Assembly (NCBI GenBank): GCA_037952775.1
Contig: JBANAY010000001.1
Span: 3,162,001-3,226,000, forward strand
DNA: 64,000 nt
Reading direction: 5' to 3'
Source: Clonostachys chloroleuca
Lineage: Eukaryota; Ascomycota; Sordariomycetes; Hypocreales; Bionectriaceae
How positions within the stretch are numbered: position 1 is the stretch's first letter; each line of letters starts with the position of its first letter. The position numbers were made by a program, and so were the translations under genes. Positions 58,001 through 64,000 of this stretch are shown one piece after another. The notes beneath the pieces are model-generated. The model worked only from the letters and a program-made list of their open reading frames with translations, did no database searches and was not told where the DNA came from.

Positions 58001-59693
58001 ACCCCTTGGACGGCGAATCGTGTAGGCATGGGATGCGCACGCAAAAAGCAGGACAGGAGGCAGGCTATTGTCGGGCGCGAGTATTCGTATTCCATGTAGT
58101 AGCCACCCTCTCAAGCCCGAAAGTGGCAGCACTGCCCTACTAATGTAGGTCTGGTAGGAAGTAAATTAGTATGTATAATGCTAAATGGATCACATTGCCT
58201 TAACTTACTCCTAGTTGCTACGAGCTAGGGCGGTTTGGCTTTCTCCGCCACAGAAAGTAATTCTACTATTCCGGTGACTTCTGGAAGACAAGGCCAATGT
58301 ACTTGATTTTCTTCTTGTCACCCCATCCTCCATTCTTTCTTCAATACTTTTCTCTCTAAAACGACGCCGACAGGCATCGCCCAACTTGACCTGGTTCACG
58401 TCAGTTGGCTGTAGTTTTCATTTGTTGAATACTGCTCTTTATTCATCAAGGTCTCGGCTGGCTCAAGACCCGCCGGACTTACTAGGTCGAGATCGCTCCG
58501 TGCCCATCGTCGCCGGATCTTTGCCTTCCGTGTACGATTAGTTACAAAACGCGAGATATCGAGGACCCTGAAAATTGTGATTCTCGGATTCAATAGGTCA
58601 GATACTGCTTGGGTAAGTGAGAGTTTTTCCCCCAGGTTCTTGCGCAATACTCCCCCCGTGTTCTTCATGATACCTGTTCTATGGCCTGCCTGGGCGGTCA
58701 CTTGTATCATCAAGGACTCGGCTCAACAATTTCATCCCACAACTGCTTTGCCTTTTCTCGCACAATATTCCCAAGCCCTAGATCCCCTCTTTATGTGTCG
58801 CCGGACTCTGCTTCACGCGAGATGATGGCAGAGCTGCACTGCTGCAGCTCTGATTTGTGCGGGGGTGTTTCTCCTCACCTCTGCCCGCGACGTATGTACA
58901 TACCTACATCCAGGTCCAACGAGCAGGGGTGACAGGCATGGATTCAGCAGCTGCACGGCACGCCTCCATCCAGAAAGAGTCCCTCTGCCGCTGGTCCATC
59001 GGCAGCCGAAACCCAATCAGTAAATGGGTGAATGGGCACAATGCGACCAAGAGGGTTTGACAAGTAGCGCCGCAGCCGGTGGTCTGCTCAACGGGCAGCC
59101 TGCTGAGCAGCAAGCCCTGGGGTTTGGTTGGCGCTGTCGAGTGCTGCGCTGGCGCTAACTCAGCCAAAACGAACCCCCCAGGGCCTCAGGTCCGCTGTCG
59201 TCACCCACAGTCACAAGCCATCCACCCACTGCCAGGCATCAATCGGCACCGTCCTGACCCCTGGATCGATGGATGGCTCCCACCCCACCACCCCCTGACA
59301 CTGTCCACCTGCAACATCCATCTTCTTTCTTCTCAGACCCATTCCAGGCCAGTCCAGGTTGGGTCCGCAAGACCAGACCCAAGACAAGAGAAACCCACAG
59401 GCGCTGTACCGCACCCCGCCTCCTGGAATATCGTCGTCTACGCCTGTCGTTGCCCTCTTCGAGCTTGTCTTTTCCTTTGCTTCCCTTTGCGTGTTTCCTG
59501 ACAGTCGCTCACTCTACCCTCGCCGTCCCCTTCACAGGGTGATTGCTGCTGACCACGGTGCTGGATCTCCCATATAGAGTCCATGCAGTCAGCCTTTTCG
59601 CAGAAGAATCCTTTTCCGAGCAAAATTACGCTTTCGCCTCACTAGGCGTGTACGATTGGCTTCCGACTTCCCTTTGCGATCATAACCGCCATC
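55063..59693. other. Long spacer (4.6 kb) between rpc2 and the PUF gene
   Basis: The largest gene-poor stretch here. It holds the rpc2 promoter at its left and a pyrimidine-rich leader of the PUF gene at 59250-59690. One exon-like frame is at 56388-56645. Otherwise no RNA gene, transposon or conserved domain was recognised on either strand. Confidence 0.45.
56388..56645 (+). other. Exon-like orphan ORF
   Basis: An 85-codon frame beginning MERNRYPSSQSRVRPKTG and continuing GRLSQESVHHVRQLISTSYL has protein-like composition. It contains a strong GTGAGT splice donor after the codons for LLQKV (about 56540). No convincing downstream exon was found, so it may be a relic, an unrecognised first exon, or chance. 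Confidence 0.25.
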
Positions 59694-62600
59694 ATGGACG
59701 AGTTGCGCTTCCGATCGCAACACTCTCCCCGTAACGAGAACCCCGTTACCTCCTTTGTTTCTCCCAATCGCAATGGGTCCCGAGCCCTCCAGCAGCAGGG
59801 CCAGCCGGCTTCCCTCGATACGCGATCCGTCCTTCCTCGACGCTTCACTACCGATTCGAGTCGTGTACCAACATTATCTTCCATGTCAATAACCTCTCCG
59901 CAACGCGGACCCGACCATGCCCAAGATTATAACGTAGGTGGCGCCCTGGATGGTGTGGCGGATGTGATCTGCCGCTCTCGCCTTTAAAATCCTTGGCAAA
60001 CGAGTTTCTCTGGTGTAACATTGCTAACTTTCGGCTGGACAGGCGTTACACAGAGTTCAATTGGTAGGTTGTTCAACGTAGCAATCGTGCAGAAGGGCTC
60101 TTTTAACTCCCCCTCTGTCGATGATCTGAACCTAGCAGGAAGGAGGTTGGACTAATGCCAGAAACAGCTTGAGCAGAAAAAGGCGGAATACGAGAGAATC
60201 GTTAACCAGAGACGGCGCTTCGAGCTAGAGATGCAAATTCTGGACCAAAGATCCCGCCGTGAAGCAGCCGAGCTGGCCCAGCTAGAGGAAGAGGTGGTTA
60301 GAGTCACTGGTCATCAATCCGAACCGACGACGCCTCCCGAGCATTATTCCGGCTTTCCATCCGCCTTATCACGACCGAGCCGTTACTCCATGTCGAGCCT
60401 TACATCTCCTCCGGGCTTCCAAAGCCGATCAGCCAGATCTGGATCTCAACTCACTTCTCCGCCCGCCGGCATGATTGGAGGATCTCGCTATGGCTGGGAT
60501 GACCATTTGCCATCTCGCTCAGTCCCGATAACCCGCCGAAACAGTGATGACGAAGAAAGGGATGAGGCGGTTCGTCAAGATCCCACTAGCCATCGATCGA
60601 CTCATGCGTAAGTTTGCTTTCTCATCACCCGTTGAGATGCTTTGTTCTGCGCTGTTCTGGGGACTTGAGGGACAAGTGCTGTCAAATCCCTTTGTAGGAG
60701 ATTCCACCTTGGATACCATCTTAATTCCCTTGCCGGAAGTTCTGACCCGTCTTTGGGCATCGAGAATTTGTGGTTGAAAGAGTATGGGGGTTCTTTTTGC
60801 TGATCCAAGTGGTGTCGGTACGTGGGAACCTGGGGATTGGCTCAGTTCACGAGTAGTTGAACTTCTCTCACTTTTGGCTGAGCGCGAGGTTGGAACAATG
60901 CAGCGGCGCGTTCCCACAGGCTATTATTATTGTGTGTAGTTACACACAATAGCCTTCGCACCTCCTCTCCTGCTGCCTGTGAATGCCTATAAATGTCCTC
61001 TCTTGCTTCCACTCCTTATGCCAAGTAAACGTTTCTTTTTTGCCTGTGCACACTTCCTCTTCACACCGAACCTCTAGCCGCTCACATACTGAACCCGTAT
61101 TTGCTTGGAAATCCTTTCTTGGGCGTGAATCTTGCCCGCGAATTTATCCTACAGCTTTGAACCTCGGGTTCAGTTCTGCTATTTGCGATTTTCGCTCTTC
61201 TTTTCTCAAGTTTCATTCTCAGCGGGACGTTTTTACTTGGCGGATTATCGGAGTACTGACGATTATGGCGTTCGATAATAGTATCAACCGGTATTCGATG
61301 CCGGTGACGAGATCACGAAATGGCCTCTACGAGACAGGACTTGATGCCACTAACACTGCACGGTTCTTGTTCGGGGACGAGGATGCTGGCGCTGCTCAGC
61401 ACGCGAATGCCATCGACCAGGGATTTCCGACACTGGTCCGTCGTGATGATCAGATTGTGAGTAATATTCATTTCATTGTATCATTGTTGCCTATTATTCA
61501 AAAAGCACCATGACCGGTTTGGGTGGAGCATTTAAGGCGAAAACGCGCTGGAAAAACATCCATTCATTGAGGAGAGGAGACGAGTCAATGGGGGAGTGAA
61601 TCACCTCCTCCTGACTTTGGCCTCACCTTGCCTCCTCACCCACCCGCCACCTCATCTGACCTTTGCCTTTCTACCCAATTTCACCTTCGTGCTCCACCAA
61701 TCAGGCTGCCCTCTTTCATCACATCTTGTAGATTCTCCCCGTTGCCTATTGTTCCTACATACCACCCTTTTAGTGCGGCACTTGCAGGCGGAGAGGCACC
61801 GAGTTTCAGCACTGTCAGATTGTCTTGTTGATTTATTGTAAACGTCGCTTGTTTTCTGACCTTCGTCGTTTGTGTTCAGCTATCTGCATCCTCGGCTGCT
61901 CTCGACCTTGCCTTGTCATCGTCACCCGCTCCTGAAGGGTCTGTTTCGCACCACTGGAGCAGTCACATTAACCGACATCGAACCCAGCAGAGCCTCTCTT
62001 CAATCAACGGAAACTCGTCTGGTCTGAGTGAGATCAACACTCTAAGTAACCGACCTGCATCTCTACGCCAGTCTCTTGATCTGAAATACATTTCAGAGAA
62101 CGCGTCCGAAGCCCCCAGCCCTGGCGCTGTGACTCCAGGTAGCCACGCCATGACGACTCCTCCCAAGATGCAGAGCCCATTTTCCCCCAGCGACGGGCCT
62201 TCCGTTAAGAACATGTCTGGCTCCTCTATCCAAGGTGGAAATGCCAATAATCACGCTCAGCAACATTTCCACAACCACAATGCCAGCATGGGCCGCATCC
62301 CTTCGGGCGTCGCACCCACTCGCGGACACAGCCGAGAGCTGTCTGCTGAGAGCAACTCTGCAACCGCCCGGGACCCAACTCACCAGTACCAGTCGCTCCA
62401 GTCTGCTCTCCAGGCAAGTGCTGCTCCCTTTGGCCCTAGCGTCACCACCACGGCTCAGCAGCCATCTGTTCCTGTCACCGCTCCCCCCAACTTGAATATG
62501 ATGAATGGCTTCAACGGGTATTACCCCCCAAACGGATATGTTCCTGCGAATGGTGTCAATGGCCCTCCTGCCAACTACCAGATGAATATGCTCAATGCTG

Positions 62601-64000
62601 GTATGCAGCAGATGAATGTGAACGGGGTCGCTGGCGGCAACGTGTATCCTAATGGCAACTTTGGTGCCGGGGGTGGTTATGGTGCAGTGCCTTTCAACCA
62701 GGCTTCGCAGCCGCCTCGTGACAGTCAGGCACGTGTGATCCAGCACCGCCGACAGCTTGACAATGAAGGTAAGCAGAGCACACATACTACGAAATTGCGA
62801 TGTCCTCTCAATGCATGTGATGCTAACTTGTCTCTCCTAGTTATGTCGCGCTACCAGAATATGCCCCTCGAATCTTTCCGCGGCCAAATTTATGACTTGT
62901 GCAAGGATCAGCATGGTTGCCGTTACTTCCAAAAGAAGCTCGAAGAACGCAACCCTGAACAGGTTCACATGATTTGGCTGGAGACGAACATGCATGTCAT
63001 TGAACTCATGACAGACCCCTTTGGTAATTATTTGTGCCAGAAGCTTCTTGAATTTTGCAATGATGATGAGCGGACTGTTTTGATCAAAAACGCCTCTCAA
63101 GACATGGTTCGTATTGCACTCAACCAGCATGGAACCCGGGCTCTGCAAAAGATGATTGAGCACGTCAATCTTCCTCAACATGTACAGCTCATCATCGAAG
63201 CACTCCGCTTCCGTGTCGTCGAGCTTATCCAGGATCTCAATGGCAACCATGTCATTCAAAAATGCTTGAACAAACTCAGTTCCGCTGATGCCCAGTTTAT
63301 TTTTGATGCTGTTGGCAACAACTGTGTCGAAGTTGGAACTCACCGCCATGGTTGCTGCGTTCTTCAACGCTGCATTGACCACGCTTCGGGTGACCAGAAG
63401 CTCTGGCTGATCCAGAGAATCACAGAGCACTCTCGCATCCTGGTCCAGGATCCCTTCGGAAACTACGTTGTCCAGTACATCATCGACCTCAACGAACCAA
63501 CCTTCACTGAGCCCGTTGTTGCCATGTTCCAGGGCTGCATTAGTGCTCTATCACGCCACAAGTTCAGTTCCAATGTAATTGAGAAGTGCTTGCGATGTGC
63601 TCAGACTCCTTCCAAGGACATGATTGTGGAGGAGATGCTGTCTCCGCAGGAGATGGAAAGACTTCTTCGAGACTCGTTCGCCAACTATGTGGTCCAGACC
63701 GCTCTGGAATATTCTACTCCTCATCAGAAGCATCGCTTGGTCGAGGCCATCCGGCCTATCCTCCCTCAAATTCGATCTACCCCCTACGGTCGTCGTATCC
63801 AAGCCAAGATCTCTGCCTACGACAACCGGGGCAGCGCTGCCTCGAGCGGGCAGGTTACTCCAGCAGACAATACTCAAGGTCAGATCCCTCTCCGGACTGG
63901 CCATCCACGAACCCTGTCTGGAAGCAGTTCCATGCTGCAAAGTAACGGATCTGCGAACGGCGCAGCAAATGGTTTTGGACAGAGTGCGCCTTCGACAATG
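59694..64000 (+). CDS. PUF (Pumilio) RNA-binding protein, Puf4/Mpt5-like, 3' end outside window
   Basis: Exons 59694-59933, 60043-60063, 60168-60607, 61282-61456, 61880-62768 and 62841-64000 (open at the edge). The N-terminal half is disordered, with a short coiled coil (LHRVQLLEQKKAEYERI to AELAQLEEEV), Ser/Pro-rich parts (SEPTTPPEH, SMSSLTSPPG) and an Asn/Gln/Gly-rich region before the domain. The last exon holds eight PUF repeats, beginning SFRGQIYDLCKDQHGCRYFQ. RNA-contact triads are visible, for example GNYLCQ, GTRALQ, GNHVIQ, GCCVLQ, GNYVVQ, SSNVIEK and ANYVVQ. Such proteins bind UGUA-containing 3' UTRs and repress or localise mRNAs. Exon 2 is a 21-nt microexon. Introns 60608-61281 (674 nt) and 61457-61879 (423 nt) are unusually long here; an in-frame ATG at 61265 could start a shorter form. 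Confidence 0.93.
60043..60063 (+). other. 21-nt microexon of the PUF gene
   Basis: Seven codons (ALHRVQL) between a GGACAG acceptor and a GTAGGT donor. They join exons 1 and 3 in frame as QDYNALHRVQLLEQKKAEY, completing the start of the coiled coil. Confidence 0.75.
61265..61281 (+). promoter_or_regulatory. Possible alternative translation start of the PUF gene
   Basis: ATG at 61265 lies just inside the end of the 674-nt intron and is in frame with exon 4, giving MAFDNS before INRYSMPVTRSRNG. With intronic promoter activity it would make a protein lacking the N-terminal coiled coil. Confidence 0.3.

Noticed and set aside
58396..58713. A 105-codon minus-strand frame in the rpc2-PUF spacer
   Set aside because: Contains a generic-looking SPAGLEPAE stretch but no real domain, and no splice or promoter support.

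Overview
The window is nuclear DNA of a filamentous ascomycete (Pezizomycotina). Genes are dense but separated by 0.2-4.6 kb spacers. Introns are short (mostly 51-75 nt) with GTRNGT donors, CTRAC-type branch points and YAG acceptors. The gene set is fungal: SEY1, MIF2/CENP-C, YME2, EMI1, the ARS-binding protein Abp2, RAD57, an RNA polymerase III subunit, a PUF protein, carnitine acetyltransferase and MFS carriers. I see no bacterial, viral, CRISPR or secondary-metabolite cluster organisation. Genus cannot be decided from the sequence alone.

Layout. 1-837: C-terminal end of an unrecognised protein. 1802-3189: degenerate F-box-type pseudogene. 3822-5967: ARS-binding protein Abp2. 7808-9863: sugar/polyol-type MFS transporter. 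10969-12824: complete Fot1/pogo-like DNA transposon with 43-bp inverted repeats, TA target duplication and a transposase stopped by one nonsense codon. 14845-17564: MscS channel with an EF-hand. 18023-19224 (minus): dienelactone hydrolase-family protein. 20277-23026: Sey1, convergent with RNase H2 subunit A at 23236-24258 (minus). 25103-27191: CENP-C/Mif2, convergent with Yme2 at 27641-30338 (minus). 31298-32018: Emi1-like twin-CX9C protein. 32555-34510 (minus): cytosolic Hsp70. 37655-40360 (minus): carnitine acetyltransferase. 43284-45438: 14-TM type MFS drug-efflux-like carrier. 46338-47673 (minus): signal-peptide, Cys-rich, Ser-rich, single-TM surface protein. 49783-51225: Rad57, convergent with the RNA polymerase III second-largest subunit at 51437-55062 (minus). 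59694-64000: PUF-domain RNA-binding protein, cut by the window end.

How the genes relate. There is no operon-like logic. Neighbours share divergent promoters (DLH/SEY1, RNH201/MIF2, YME2/EMI1, surface protein/RAD57) or converge with short 3' spacers. Genome-maintenance functions are frequent (Abp2, RNase H2A, CENP-C, Rad57), but this is probably chance.

The strongest global signal is technical or mutational: four otherwise intact genes contain five single-base frame breaks. Every break lies exactly in a C or G run of 5-7 bases, and every gene regains a correct reading frame and divisible-by-three length when the run is changed by one base. This looks like homopolymer error in the assembly; if real it would be a remarkable frameshifting pattern. 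Other notable points are the nearly intact Fot1 element, a 54-bp mutated hsp70 fragment beside the hsp70 gene, a 13-nt microexon in the polymerase III subunit, four AT-hook-like motifs in the CENP-C protein, and paired hairpins in a long spacer. I did not find convincing evidence of an undescribed multi-gene system.
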